In this document: one piece after another, positions 35,286-45,064 of the stretch | How positions within the stretch are numbered: the first letter of the stretch is position 1 | Layout: each line of letters opens with the position of its first letter | Source: Clostridia bacterium | GTDB taxonomy: Bacteria; Bacillota; Clostridia; Oscillospirales; CAG-272 | Direction of reading: 5' to 3' | DNA: 49,625 bases | Assembly (NCBI GenBank): GCA_017625755.1 | Contig: JAGAKG010000056.1 | Location: forward strand, 1 to 49,625 | Translations under genes and position numbers: made by a program | The notes under the pieces: generated by a model | Told to the model about the DNA's origin: nothing | Seen by the model: only the letters and a program-made list of their open reading frames with translations | Databases searched by the model: none

Positions 35286-36226
35286 TGGAGATGCAGGAGT
35301 TTTCACATTATTCCGTTCTGCTTGAGGAGAGCATAGAAGCGCTCGACATAAAGCCTGACGGAATATATATAGACGGAACCGCCGGTGGAGGCGGACATTC
35401 CTACGAGATAGCAAAAAGGCTTGAGGGCGGCAGACTTATCGCAATAGACCAGGACGCTGATGCGATAAGGGCGGCGGGAGAGAGACTGAAAGAGTTTGGC
35501 GACAAGGTGACTCTGGTCAGAAACAATTTCTCGAACCTCGAGGAGATATGCGCCGAGCTTGGCATAGAGGAGATTGACGGATTTCTGATAGACGCGGGCG
35601 TATCCTCCTTTCAGCTTGATTGCGCGGAACGCGGATTTGCTTACAGTGCAGACGCGCCGCTTGATATGAGAATGGATACACGCAACTCGCTGACGGCGAG
35701 GACTGTGGTGAACGAATATAGCGAGCAGGAGCTGAAAAGAATACTTTTTGAATACGGTGAGGAACGGTTTGCCCCCGCTATTGCTGCTGCGATAGTCAGA
35801 GAGAGGGAGATCTCACCGATAGAAAGCACCTCGCAGCTCTCGCAGATAATCAAGAGCGCGATACCCGCTTTCGCGAGAGAAGGCGGACATCACCCCGCGA
35901 AAAGAAGCTTCCAGGCGATAAGAATCGAGGTCAACCGTGAGCTTGATGTTATCGAGCCCGCGATAAGAGCTGCGGAGAGGCTTATGCGTCGGGGCGGACG
36001 GATAGCGGTTATCACATTCCACTCGCTTGAGGACAGAATAGTCAAGCAGACCTTTGCCTCACTGGCTTCGGGCTGTACCTGCCCGAGAAGCTTTCCCGTG
36101 TGCGTATGCGGAAAGAAGCCTACCGTCAGGACGGTTAATAAAAAACCGATACTTCCGAGCAAGAAGGAGCTTGACGAAAACCCCCGCTCAAGGAGCGCAA
36201 AGCTCAGGGCGGCAGAGAAGATTTGA
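35285..36226 (+). CDS. rsmH: 16S rRNA (cytosine1402-N4)-methyltransferase
   Basis: RsmH (MraW) N4-methylates C1402 in the ribosomal P site. The 313-residue protein has [13 protein letters not shown], the SAM-binding GTAGGGGHS, the family segments AGVSSFQLD and PLDMRMD, and the late [10 protein letters not shown]. The start overlaps the mraZ stop by one base. The Cys-rich part [15 protein letters not shown] is a usual insert in Firmicutes homologues. Confidence 0.97.
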   Translation: MEMQEFSHYSVLLEESIEALDIKPDGIYIDGTAGGGGHSYEIAKRLEGGRLIAIDQDADAIRAAGERLKEFGDKVTLVRNNFSNLEEICAELGIEEIDGFLIDAGVSSFQLDCAERGFAYSADAPLDMRMDTRNSLTARTVVNEYSEQELKRILFEYGEERFAPAIAAAIVREREISPIESTSQLSQIIKSAIPAFAREGGHHPAKRSFQAIRIEVNRELDVIEPAIRAAERLMRRGGRIAVITFHSLEDRIVKQTFASLASGCTCPRSFPVCVCGKKPTVRTVNKKPILPSKKELDENPRSRSAKLRAAEKI

Positions 36227-36270
36227 AACACTACATTATTTGATATAGAAAAAATTACGGAGGAGAAAAA

Positions 36271-37113
36271 ATGGCTGACACTTACCTTAACGATTCCTAT
36301 AACCGCTGCATGGCAGAGCTTCGCGCCAGATATAACGGCAGAGGTGTAAGCGTAAACGCCAAACGAAGCGCGGCAGAGCAGATAGCAAACGAGTCCGCGA
36401 ATATGTTGGCGGCGCGTTCGGATAGCTTCGTCAGCTTTGACCCCGCAAGCGGAATTCTCGACGAATACCGCAGCGGAGAGTACAAGGGCAGCAAGTATAT
36501 GACCTCCGACGATTTTGTGAGATATTTCAGAAACAGAAATACATACAATATGCCCGTAGCTCTCAGAAATGCGCAGAAGTCAATGGAGGCTAAAGCGGGA
36601 CAGCAGAGAGCTGTTGCGGCAAGAAGGGGCGCGGGCAGAGAATCGCTCGTAGCTTCTGACGGCACATCAAAGGAGGGCCACTTAAAAACACGCATTGAGA
36701 CATTCGTGACAAAATGGTTTCCCATAGAGCCCCGCGAGGGCAGAAGCGAAGGCAGTAAGTTCAGAATTCCCACGAGAGCGGTTGGAAGCATGGCAGCTTT
36801 CGCACTCTCACTTGGGCTTATCGTCGGCGGTTCTGTTATGATAGGAAATGCCTCGAGTGAGGTCGGAAGTCTCAATAGTAAAATTTCACACCTTGAGGCT
36901 CAGCAAACAGAGCTTCAGAGTCAGCTTGACCTTAAATACAATATACAGGATATAGAGGAAGAGGCAAAGAGTCTTGGAATGATAAACAAGGAATACGCTC
37001 AAAAGTCCTATCTCGAGGTCGGCGAGGAAGAAGAAATCGAGATATACGAGCAGGAAGAAACCAATGTTGGATTTGCGGCTCTGCTCAATGCTTTCGGGAT
37101 AGATATTGATTGA
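36271..37113 (+). CDS. FtsL-like septum protein with long cytoplasmic N-terminus
   Basis: By position between rsmH and the transpeptidase gene this should be FtsL. The 280-residue protein has one membrane helix at about 172-192, an outer coiled coil at about 195-232 (KISHLEAQQTELQSQLDLK), and the FtsL/DivIC-type motif EEEAKSLGM at 230-237. The 170 residues before the helix are cytoplasmic, polar and basic, unlike the short tail of classical FtsL. A Glu-rich stretch and a hydrophobic end follow. GGAGG is in place 7 bp before the ATG. Sequence alone supports FtsL only by these features. Confidence 0.7.
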   Translation: MADTYLNDSYNRCMAELRARYNGRGVSVNAKRSAAEQIANESANMLAARSDSFVSFDPASGILDEYRSGEYKGSKYMTSDDFVRYFRNRNTYNMPVALRNAQKSMEAKAGQQRAVAARRGAGRESLVASDGTSKEGHLKTRIETFVTKWFPIEPREGRSEGSKFRIPTRAVGSMAAFALSLGLIVGGSVMIGNASSEVGSLNSKISHLEAQQTELQSQLDLKYNIQDIEEEAKSLGMINKEYAQKSYLEVGEEEEIEIYEQEETNVGFAALLNAFGIDID

Positions 37114-37130
37114 CAGCGAATAAAAGGACT

Positions 37131-37187
37131 GTGACCTCTCATATATTAATTACGGCTTTATACCTACGGGGAAAGGAGAGAAGTCAC
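37131..37187 (+). promoter_or_regulatory. Possible hairpin masking the PBP ribosome binding site
   Basis: GTGACCTCTC (37131-37140) can pair with GAGAG-AA-GTCAC (37176-37187), leaving a two-base bulge. The right arm includes part of the GGAGAG site in front of the ATG at 37192. It could lower translation of the transpeptidase gene. This is a prediction from base pairing only. Confidence 0.35.
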
Positions 37188-37191
37188 AAGA

Positions 37192-39474
37192 ATGGCAAAA
37201 GACTCAATAAGTTCTTCGGCACTTAAGCGTTCGCTTTGGCTCGGAATTGCGATATTTGCGGTTTTCGGACTCCTGATGATTCGCATTCTTTGCATACAGA
37301 CTATTGATTTTGAAAAATATCAGAACAAAGTAATAAATCAGATGACCACGCAGTCGCCCGTTCCCGCGGATAGAGGTAAGATATACGATAGAAACGGTGA
37401 TGTGCTTGCGACTAATATAACCACCTACCGTGTCTTTATTTCGCCCTCGGGTATCCTTTCGGCTCAGAACGAGCTTGGGGAGAACAGCAAGACGAAATAC
37501 GCGGATATAATCTCGTACGGTCTCGCGCAGATACTAGGCGTTTCTTACGACGATGTTCACAAGCAGGCTACCGAGTATACAGAATATCTCGACCGAACGA
37601 TAAAAAGAAAGGTCGATGAGAGTACCGCGGACATAGTAAGACAGTTTATCGAGGACTACAAGCTTGAGAATATGGTTTATCTCGAGGCGCAAAGCACGAG
37701 GTATTACCCCGGTGGAACGCTCGGCGCGCATATGATAGGCTTTACAAGCAGCGACGGAATAGGACTTTACGGACTGGAATACCAGTATAACGAATATCTT
37801 AAAGGAATAGACGGTTACTATATAACCGCGAGAGACTCATACGGGAACGAGATGCCGTATGAATATTCAAGCTATAACGATGCGGTGAGCGGATATAATC
37901 TGACTACCACTATCGATACAACTATCCAAAGCTTCCTTGAGGAGCAGCTCGCCGAAACTGTCACCGAGACACAGGCGAAGAACAGAGCCTGCGGAATAGT
38001 TATGAATGTAAAGACGGGAGCGATACTCGCTATGGCGACCTCCTCTCCGTTTGACCTTAACGACCCTTGGACGATGGATGAGCTGTCGCAAAAGGAGCTT
38101 CTGAGCAGCGGATATTCTCCCGATACCGAGAAGTATAACGAGCTGTCACGGGAGCTTTTGATGACGATGTGGTCAAATAAGGCGATAACAGAGAGCTATA
38201 TCCCAGGTTCAACCTTTAAAATCATAACCTCGTCTATGGCACTTGAGGAGCAGGCGGTAACTCTTACCGAATCGCTCACCTGTAACGGTTATCATGAGCC
38301 CGTGAGAGGAATAAAGGTCAAGTGTCACAAGGTTCACGGACACGGCTCACTGACCTTCTCCGAGGGACTTCAGCAGTCCTGCAATGTCTGGTTTATGACA
38401 CTTGGCTCGAGAGTCGGAGTTGAAAATTATCAAAAATATGTAAAAGCCTTTGGTTATTACGAAAAAACGGGAATTGACCTACCTGGTGAGGGGAACAGTA
38501 TATTTGCGTCGGAGATGAGTCAGCTCGACCTCGCGATATACGCGTTCGGACAGAACTTCAATGTAACCCCTATGCAGCAGATTTGCGCCGTTTCGGCGGT
38601 TGCGAACGGCGGAACGCTGGTCACTCCTTATATAGTTGAAACTATCTCGGATAATTCGGGAAATGTGATATACCGTCACGAGACTGAGGTCAAGAGACAG
38701 GTTATAAGCGAATCGGTTTGCGAGACGCTTGCGGCTGTTCTTGAGGACGGTGTTTCTGGTGACGGAGGCGCGAAGAACGCCTATGTTGCGGGATACCGAG
38801 TTGCCGCAAAGACGGGTACCTCGGAGAAAAAGGGCGAGGATTCAGATGGAAAATACATCTGCTCCTGCGTTGCCTTTGCCCCCGCGGACGATCCCGAGAT
38901 CGCGATAATCATTATAGTTGACGAGCCCACGAAGGGAAGCCTTTACGGAAGCACCGTAGCGGCGCCCTATATATCGGCGGCTCTCAAAAATATTCTCCCT
39001 TATTACGGCATCGAGCCGATATACAGCCCCGAGGAGGTCGCCAATACCTCACTCAGAGTTGCAAATTACAAGGGATACAAGGTGGAGACCGCGCAGGCGC
39101 TTGTTGAAAAGGCGGGACTTAAGGTCAAGGTCATTGGAAGCGGAAGTAAGGTCACCTCTCAGCTTCCCGTAAGCGGAAGCGAGATAAACAAAGCCACGGG
39201 AACTATCGTTCTCTATGCGGGTAGCGAGGTTGAAAATGACATTCAAGTGCCCGACCTTGTGGGAATGACCTCTGTGGCGGCTAATCAGTATCTTATGAAT
39301 TTAGGACTTAATGTGAGAATTGAGGGAGTGAACAACCCCTTCGTGTCGGCGGAAAATGTGCCCGTCGTCGTTTCACAGTCCATACCGAGGGGAACTCGGG
39401 TAGCGGCGGGAACCGTTATCACTCTTGAGTTCAGACATATGGGAGGGGACGAGGATCCCGACTATATGGGCTAG
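37192..39474 (+). CDS. Class B penicillin-binding protein with two PASTA domains (FtsI/PBP2B/SpoVD type)
   Basis: This septal transpeptidase cross-links peptidoglycan at division or in the spore. The 760-residue protein has an N-terminal membrane helix, the dimerisation segment PADRGKIYDRNGDVLA, and the transpeptidase motifs STFK (Ser340, Lys343), SCN (396-398) and KTGT (540-543). Two PASTA domains close the protein, ending near residue 755. Two PASTA repeats are found in Bacillus PBP2B, and one in SpoVD, so it is the likely vegetative division enzyme. Its position before murE fits. Confidence 0.93.
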   Translation: MAKDSISSSALKRSLWLGIAIFAVFGLLMIRILCIQTIDFEKYQNKVINQMTTQSPVPADRGKIYDRNGDVLATNITTYRVFISPSGILSAQNELGENSKTKYADIISYGLAQILGVSYDDVHKQATEYTEYLDRTIKRKVDESTADIVRQFIEDYKLENMVYLEAQSTRYYPGGTLGAHMIGFTSSDGIGLYGLEYQYNEYLKGIDGYYITARDSYGNEMPYEYSSYNDAVSGYNLTTTIDTTIQSFLEEQLAETVTETQAKNRACGIVMNVKTGAILAMATSSPFDLNDPWTMDELSQKELLSSGYSPDTEKYNELSRELLMTMWSNKAITESYIPGSTFKIITSSMALEEQAVTLTESLTCNGYHEPVRGIKVKCHKVHGHGSLTFSEGLQQSCNVWFMTLGSRVGVENYQKYVKAFGYYEKTGIDLPGEGNSIFASEMSQLDLAIYAFGQNFNVTPMQQICAVSAVANGGTLVTPYIVETISDNSGNVIYRHETEVKRQVISESVCETLAAVLEDGVSGDGGAKNAYVAGYRVAAKTGTSEKKGEDSDGKYICSCVAFAPADDPEIAIIIIVDEPTKGSLYGSTVAAPYISAALKNILPYYGIEPIYSPEEVANTSLRVANYKGYKVETAQALVEKAGLKVKVIGSGSKVTSQLPVSGSEINKATGTIVLYAGSEVENDIQVPDLVGMTSVAANQYLMNLGLNVRIEGVNNPFVSAENVPVVVSQSIPRGTRVAAGTVITLEFRHMGGDEDPDYMG

Positions 39475-39521
39475 GCGAACGGCGCCAAGGAAGTTTAAAA
39501 AAATAAACTTCGGAGGCAGAT

Positions 39522-41018
39522 ATGAGAGTATCGGAGCTGTTCGGCAGAGCCAAAATAGAATATCCGCGGGAAGCGGAAAATATTGAAATTACCGACATCG
39601 TCACCGATTCGTCAAGCGTGCGCGAGGGGAGCCTGTTTATTTGCATCAAGGGGCTCAGACACGACGGACACGAATATATAGGTGAGGCGGTCGGTAGAGG
39701 TGCCAAGGTTATAGTGGCAGAGCAAGTGCGTGACATGGATGTGGGTGGTGCCGCAGCAACGATCTTCGTTGATAACACCAGGCAGGTGGCTGCTTTGCTC
39801 TATAACTCGTGGTATTGTGAGCCCGCAAGGGATATGAAGCTTGTGGCGGTCACGGGAACCAACGGCAAAACCTCTGTAACATATATACTCAAAAAAATAT
39901 TTGAGAGAGCAGGAAAGCGTTGCGGTCTTATCGGAACGGTGGGGTGCTTTTGCGCCAATCGACGCCTTGACACGGGAAATCGCAACCCGCTCGCAAATAT
40001 GACCACTCCCGATCCCGAGGAGCTATACAGGCTTCTCGCGGTTATGAGAGATGCGGGTACCGAGTTCGTTTTTATAGAAGCGACCTCTCACGCCTTAGCC
40101 CTCTCAAAGCTTGACGCGCTCAGATTTGATACTGCCGTGTTTACAAATCTTACGCAGGATCATCTTGACTTTCACGGCGATATGGAGGGGTATTTTGCCT
40201 CAAAATCAAAGCTCTTCAGACTCTGTCGCAGAGCGGTGATAAACCTTGACGACTTGTGGGCAGAGCGATTTATCGAATCCGCCCGATGTGATGAGATATA
40301 TACTGTATCGGCAGAGCAGAAAGCCGATTTTTATGCTGAAAATGTGAAGATATGCGGAGCGGAGGGGTCTGAATATACCCTCAGCTTTGGCGACGAAAAA
40401 ATAGATATAAGTGTTCCGATATGCGGGCGCTTCTTCGTGAATAATTCCGCCGAGGCAGCCGCCGTGGCAAGGCTCTACGGAATTTCCACCGAGGATATCC
40501 GAGACGCCATATTCTCTCTTGAGGGGGTTGACGGGCGAATGGAGCGGGTAGAGCTTGGAGAGAGCGCCGAGATATCGGTCTTTATCGACTACGCTCACAC
40601 CCCCGACGCGCTCGAAAAGCTACTCAGAAGCGCGAGAGATTTCAGGGGGGACGGGCAGAGAATAGTGCTTTTGTTCGGCTGCGGAGGAGACAGAGACCGC
40701 ACAAAGCGTCGGGAAATGGCGCATATCGCGTCAAGATTTGCTGACTTTGTGATAGTCACCTCTGATAACAGCAGGAGCGAGAGCCCCGAGGGAATAATAT
40801 CCGAAATTCTTTCGGGAATTGATAAGGAAATGGAATACGCCGCTATACCCGACAGAGCCGAGGCGATAGAGTTCGCAATATCGAACGCGAGAGCGGGAGA
40901 TATCATTCTTTTGGCTGGTAAGGGACACGAGAGGTACGAGATAGACAGATGGGGGAAGCACCCCTTTGACGAAAGAGAAATAGCCCGTGCGGCTTACGGT
41001 AAATATAAGGCAAGATAA
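39522..41018 (+). CDS. murE: UDP-MurNAc-tripeptide synthetase MurE
   Basis: MurE adds the third amino acid to the muropeptide. The 498-residue protein has the ATP-binding TGTNGKTSVTY, the conserved MTTPDPEELYRLL and EATSHAL, the carbamylated Lys in FASKSKLF, and the C-terminal GKGHERYE. The specificity motif reads DNSR (in TSDNSRSESPEG) where meso-diaminopimelate enzymes have DNPR; the Arg is kept, so meso-DAP is the best guess. GGAGG precedes the ATG. It lies between the PBP gene and murF. Confidence 0.95.
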   Translation: MRVSELFGRAKIEYPREAENIEITDIVTDSSSVREGSLFICIKGLRHDGHEYIGEAVGRGAKVIVAEQVRDMDVGGAAATIFVDNTRQVAALLYNSWYCEPARDMKLVAVTGTNGKTSVTYILKKIFERAGKRCGLIGTVGCFCANRRLDTGNRNPLANMTTPDPEELYRLLAVMRDAGTEFVFIEATSHALALSKLDALRFDTAVFTNLTQDHLDFHGDMEGYFASKSKLFRLCRRAVINLDDLWAERFIESARCDEIYTVSAEQKADFYAENVKICGAEGSEYTLSFGDEKIDISVPICGRFFVNNSAEAAAVARLYGISTEDIRDAIFSLEGVDGRMERVELGESAEISVFIDYAHTPDALEKLLRSARDFRGDGQRIVLLFGCGGDRDRTKRREMAHIASRFADFVIVTSDNSRSESPEGIISEILSGIDKEMEYAAIPDRAEAIEFAISNARAGDIILLAGKGHERYEIDRWGKHPFDEREIARAAYGKYKAR

Positions 41019-41033
41019 CAAGGAGGGAGCAAG

Positions 41034-42485
41034 ATGAAGGTCAATATCGGATGGAACAAGCTTACAATGGCTGAGCTGGCGCAGATATGCGGCGGTATGC
41101 TTTGTTGCGTCGGCGGCGAAACGAATACAGATATACTGTTCGATTCGGTATGCACCGACTCGCGCGAGACTGCCGAGGGCGCTCTCTTTGTTGCTATCGA
41201 CGGAGCAAGAGTCAACGGTCACGATTATATCGGAGCGGCTCTCTCGCTCGGAACCGGTTGCGTGCTTTGCGAGCGCATACCCGAAACTATTACCGACAGA
41301 AAGTATGCCGCGGTCGTTGTTGAGGACTCTATAAAGGCGATGGGCGAGCTTGCGAAGGCTTATGACCGCCGTCTTGACCACCGTAAGGTGGCTATCACGG
41401 GAAGTGTCGGAAAGACCACCACCAAGGAATTCGTGGCGACAGTTCTCGCCGAGAGCTTCAATGTTCATAAGACCGAGGGTAATTTCAACAGCAATATAGG
41501 TATGCCCCTCTCTATGCTTTCTATGACGAGCGATACCGAGGTATCCGTGCTTGAGATGGGTATGAGCGATTTTGGCGAGATAGACTATCTTTCCAAGATA
41601 GCCGAGCCCGATATAGCTATCGTTACCAATATAGGCTCCTCTCACATGGAGCATCTTGGTTCACGCGAGAATATTTGTCGCGCGAAGCTTGAGATAGTCA
41701 ACGGACTCAAGGCGGGCGGAACGCTTATCCTTAACGGTGACGAGCCTCTGCTCCGCGAATATTCAAATCCCGATTTCACACCCGTTTATGTGGGAATAGA
41801 CAGCAAGGAATGTGATTTCCGCGCGGTAAATATAAGAAGTAATCTCACCACAACTATGTTTGAGGTCATATATGGCGGAAAGGTAGTTAAGAGGGTTACT
41901 ATCCCTGCGCTCGGAAAGCACAATGTATACGCGGCGCTCTTTGCTTACGCGGTAGGCGTTCGTATGGGACTTGATGACGAGACCATAATGAACGGTCTGA
42001 AGAACTTCAAGCCTGTCGGAATGAGACAGAATATCTATGAGCTTGAGGGCGTTACGGTTATCGAGGACTGTTATAACGCAAGCCCCGAATCTATGCGCGC
42101 GGCTATGTCCGTTATGCGTGACATAAAAGAGAGACAGGGCGGAAGAATGGCTGCGGTCCTCGGAGATATGTATGAGCTTGGTTCAAGCACGGCAAGGCTT
42201 CACGAGGAGATAGGACTTGAATTTGCCCGTATAGGCGGCTCGTTGCTTTATACCTTTGGAAGCACCGCTGACAGTATCGCGGTCGGTGCCGTTCTCGGCG
42301 GAGTTCTCAACGAGAATATATACAGGAATCCCGATGTCAAGGACCCTGCGCTCAGCGGAGAGATGATTCTCGGAAGTATACGCGCGGGCGATGTCCTGCT
42401 GGTCAAGGCAAGCAGAGGCGCGGCGGCAGAGCGGATACTGAACTACCTCAAGGAAAATAAAGAAAGAATTATGCGCGCGGAATAA
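41034..42485 (+). CDS. murF: UDP-MurNAc-tripeptide--D-Ala-D-Ala ligase MurF
   Basis: MurF adds D-Ala-D-Ala to complete the muropeptide. The 483-residue protein has the ATP-binding TGSVGKTTTKEFV, the conserved NFNSNIGMPLSML and EMGMSDFGEI, the GSSHMEHLG segment, and EDCYNASPESM of the C-terminal domain. GGAGGGAG precedes the ATG at 41034. It follows murE by 15 bp. A long hairpin lies between it and mraY. Confidence 0.97.
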   Translation: MKVNIGWNKLTMAELAQICGGMLCCVGGETNTDILFDSVCTDSRETAEGALFVAIDGARVNGHDYIGAALSLGTGCVLCERIPETITDRKYAAVVVEDSIKAMGELAKAYDRRLDHRKVAITGSVGKTTTKEFVATVLAESFNVHKTEGNFNSNIGMPLSMLSMTSDTEVSVLEMGMSDFGEIDYLSKIAEPDIAIVTNIGSSHMEHLGSRENICRAKLEIVNGLKAGGTLILNGDEPLLREYSNPDFTPVYVGIDSKECDFRAVNIRSNLTTTMFEVIYGGKVVKRVTIPALGKHNVYAALFAYAVGVRMGLDDETIMNGLKNFKPVGMRQNIYELEGVTVIEDCYNASPESMRAAMSVMRDIKERQGGRMAAVLGDMYELGSSTARLHEEIGLEFARIGGSLLYTFGSTADSIAVGAVLGGVLNENIYRNPDVKDPALSGEMILGSIRAGDVLLVKASRGAAAERILNYLKENKERIMRAE

Positions 42486-42507
42486 GGCGCGAGAAGATTA
42501 AAATTTT

Positions 42508-42566
42508 GAAAAAATCGGAAGAAAATCGGTTATTGACAATTGGAATAACGCGCTTCCGATTTTTTC
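42508..42566 (+). terminator. Long hairpin between murF and mraY, terminator or attenuator
   Basis: Arms at 42508-42521 and 42553-42566 form a perfect 14-bp stem whose right arm ends in six T. The 31-nt loop contains a second small stem (GTTATT/AATAAC). The T run is inside the stem, so it is not a textbook terminator, but could lower readthrough in the middle of the dcw operon. Confidence 0.55.
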
Positions 42567-42578
42567 TGTGGGGATACT

Positions 42579-43574
42579 ATGTTTAATAAAGAATTATTTG
42601 TGAATTTTCTCACGGTGGCGGTTCTGTCCTTCACCTTCACCGTTATCATATCCAAAATCGTTATACCGATACTCAGAGGACACAAGATAGGTCAACAGAT
42701 AAGAGCAGAGGGCCCCGCGTGGCATAAAAGCAAGGCGGGAACGCCTACGATGGGCGGTATATGCTTCATTATGGCTATGCTTATCGCGCTTGCCGTTATG
42801 ACGGTGATATACGCCTTCGTCGGCAAGCAGAGAGAGCTTATTCCGCTGGCGCTTACGCTCGGACTCGCCCTTGCCAACGGACTTGTCGGATTTGTTGATG
42901 ACTACTGTAAGCTTATCAAAAAGCAGAATGAGGGACTTAAGGCATATCAGAAGTTTATTCTTCAGGTAGTTGTGGCGGGGCTTTATGTTTTCGCCCTGAA
43001 GATGCTCGGATATCTTGATACATCGCTCTCGATACCCTTTACCGACTTCTCGTTTGAGCTTGGCTGGGTATACTATATATTTGCGGTCATTCTTATAGTC
43101 GGAATGGCAAACAGCGTAAATCTCACCGACGGAGTTGACGGACTCGCAACCTCTGTAACGCTTGTGGTATCGGGATTTTTTGCGGTAGTTGCCTTCAATA
43201 TGCTCAATGCTTCTCTGGCTCTTATGTCGGCGGCGCTTATCGGAGGACTCGTTGGATTTCTTATCTTCAACGCGCACCCCGCAAAGGTGTTTATGGGAGA
43301 TACGGGCTCGCTTTTCTTGGGCGGTGCCGTTACGGGAGCGGCGTTTCTTATCAACGAGCCGCTTATAATAATCATCGTCGGAGGAATATATGTTTTTGAA
43401 ACTCTTTCGGTAATGATACAGGTCACGAGCTTCAAGCTCAGAAACAAGAGAGTTTTCAAAATGACTCCCATTCACCACCACTTTGAAAAGTGTGGCTGGA
43501 AGGAGGGCAAGATAGTGGCAGTATTCAGCGCGGTAACCGCTGTTTTTGCCGTTATCGCTTGGTTCGGATTATGA
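42579..43574 (+). CDS. mraY: Phospho-MurNAc-pentapeptide transferase MraY
   Basis: MraY makes lipid I on the inner face of the cell membrane. The 331-residue protein has about ten membrane helices and the family signatures GTPTMGGICF, GFVDDYCKLIKKQNEG (catalytic Asp pair), NLTDGVDGLATS, FMGDTGSLFLGG and MTPIHHHFEKCGW. A GGGGAT site precedes the ATG. In most cell-wall clusters murD follows, but here ftsW comes next. Confidence 0.97.
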   Translation: MFNKELFVNFLTVAVLSFTFTVIISKIVIPILRGHKIGQQIRAEGPAWHKSKAGTPTMGGICFIMAMLIALAVMTVIYAFVGKQRELIPLALTLGLALANGLVGFVDDYCKLIKKQNEGLKAYQKFILQVVVAGLYVFALKMLGYLDTSLSIPFTDFSFELGWVYYIFAVILIVGMANSVNLTDGVDGLATSVTLVVSGFFAVVAFNMLNASLALMSAALIGGLVGFLIFNAHPAKVFMGDTGSLFLGGAVTGAAFLINEPLIIIIVGGIYVFETLSVMIQVTSFKLRNKRVFKMTPIHHHFEKCGWKEGKIVAVFSAVTAVFAVIAWFGL

Positions 43575-43626
43575 TTTTAATTTTATTTTCAGGTTTAATT
43601 TTTAAATCTTGTCGGAGGTGGTTTAA

Positions 43627-45000
43627 ATGTATAACGAAAGAGAAGATCAGACTGCGCCGACAGAGAATTCTGCAGACTATACAGAGAACACCGTAACCGA
43701 GGCTCAGGGTGAGGAAAGTGCAGAAACGGCTGAGAGTGCTAACAAAAAGGAAAAAAAGCAGAGCAGGGCGCTTAGAAAAATAAACGAATACAGGCTCAAA
43801 AAGGAAGAGGACGCCGCATTTAACGATGTTATCTTCTCGGAGCCGATAAGCGGCGTGCCCGCTGAGAAGCCTCAACCGCTGAAGCGCGGAAATATTGATG
43901 TTTGGTTCTTTATATGGGCGATGATACTCATATTTTTCGGAGCCGTTATGTCATACAGCGCAAGCGCGGTATACGCGCAAAACGAATATGATAGCTCTAC
44001 TTACTTTCTCGTCAGATACATAGCCTTTTCGGCTGTGGCAATAGTCGCGACGGTACCCTTCGTGCTTTTCGCCCGTCCGTGGTTCTGGCGGGTGTTCGGC
44101 GCGGCGAGCTATGTTATCTGTATCCCTCTCCTTATCTGGGTAATAGTTGCGGGAGATACGGGCGGCGGCGCGCAGAGATGGATAGACCTTGGATTTATGA
44201 CTATCCAGCCATCTGAGATAGCCAAGATGGCTGTCGTTATGGTGCTGGCGCTTTATCTTTCAAAATACGAGAAGCAGGTGACCTCAAGACATAAATTCGG
44301 CGGAAACTTCAAGCACGGATTTTTTGTTCCGATGATTCTTATCGGTCTCCTCTGCGCTCTTATCATAATTCAGCCCCACCTCTCGGGAACTATCATAGTG
44401 GGAATGATAGGGCTGATAGTTATGTATCTTGGCGGAACGCGAACAAAATGGTTGCTTATCTTCCTCGGTATCATCGGCGTGGCGGGTATCATATTCCTGT
44501 TTGTGTTCGGATACTCTGCGGAGCGTGTGCAGATATGGCTTAATATTGAAAAAATGGACCCTCTGGGAGATGCTTGGCAGACGCTTCAGGGGCTTTACGC
44601 AATAGGCTCGGGAGGATTTTTCGGAGTTGGACTCGGCGGTAGCCGTCAGAAATTCGGATATGTTTCTCAGCCGCAGAACGACTTTATATTCACGATAATA
44701 TGCGAGGAGCTTGGATTTGTAGGCGCATTCTTCGTTATACTTCTTTTCGGACTTCTCGTTTGGAGAGGAATTAAGATAGGTCAGAGAGCGCCCGATAAAT
44801 TCTGCGCCCTCACGGTCTGGGGACTGACCTTCAAGATAGCCCTTCAGACGGCGATGAATATAGCGGTCGTTACCAATTCGATGCCAAATACGGGTATTTC
44901 TCTGCCATTCTTCAGCTCGGGCGGTACATCGCTTATGCTGCAGATATTCGAGGTCGGAATAATACTGTCGATATCGAGATTTTCTGCGCAGAAACAATAG
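43627..45000 (+). CDS. ftsW: Cell division SEDS glycosyltransferase FtsW
   Basis: FtsW polymerises lipid II at the septum together with its partner transpeptidase. The 457-residue protein has a charged N-terminal tail of about 90 residues, then ten membrane helices with SYSASAVYA, FMTIQPSEIAKM, GSGGFFGVGLGGSRQK, SQPQNDFIFTIICEELGF (with the catalytic Asp) and PNTGISLPFFSSGG. It could also be called RodA, but the place in the dcw cluster supports FtsW. GGAGG lies before the ATG at 43627. Confidence 0.94.
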   Translation: MYNEREDQTAPTENSADYTENTVTEAQGEESAETAESANKKEKKQSRALRKINEYRLKKEEDAAFNDVIFSEPISGVPAEKPQPLKRGNIDVWFFIWAMILIFFGAVMSYSASAVYAQNEYDSSTYFLVRYIAFSAVAIVATVPFVLFARPWFWRVFGAASYVICIPLLIWVIVAGDTGGGAQRWIDLGFMTIQPSEIAKMAVVMVLALYLSKYEKQVTSRHKFGGNFKHGFFVPMILIGLLCALIIIQPHLSGTIIVGMIGLIVMYLGGTRTKWLLIFLGIIGVAGIIFLFVFGYSAERVQIWLNIEKMDPLGDAWQTLQGLYAIGSGGFFGVGLGGSRQKFGYVSQPQNDFIFTIICEELGFVGAFFVILLFGLLVWRGIKIGQRAPDKFCALTVWGLTFKIALQTAMNIAVVTNSMPNTGISLPFFSSGGTSLMLQIFEVGIILSISRFSAQKQ

Positions 45001-45006
45001 AGACAC

Positions 45007-45050
45007 AAAGCCCCGCTTATCTGAATTCTGCGGGGCTTTTTGATAATTTT
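45007..45050 (+). terminator. Terminator between ftsW and murG
   Basis: AAAGCCCCGC (45007-45016) and GCGGGGCTTT (45030-45039) form a perfect 10-bp GC-rich stem, followed by TTTTGATAATTTT. It splits the dcw cluster after ftsW. No obvious sigma-A promoter is visible before murG at 45065, so partial readthrough is expected. Confidence 0.75.
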
Positions 45051-45064
45051 ACACGGAGGACACA

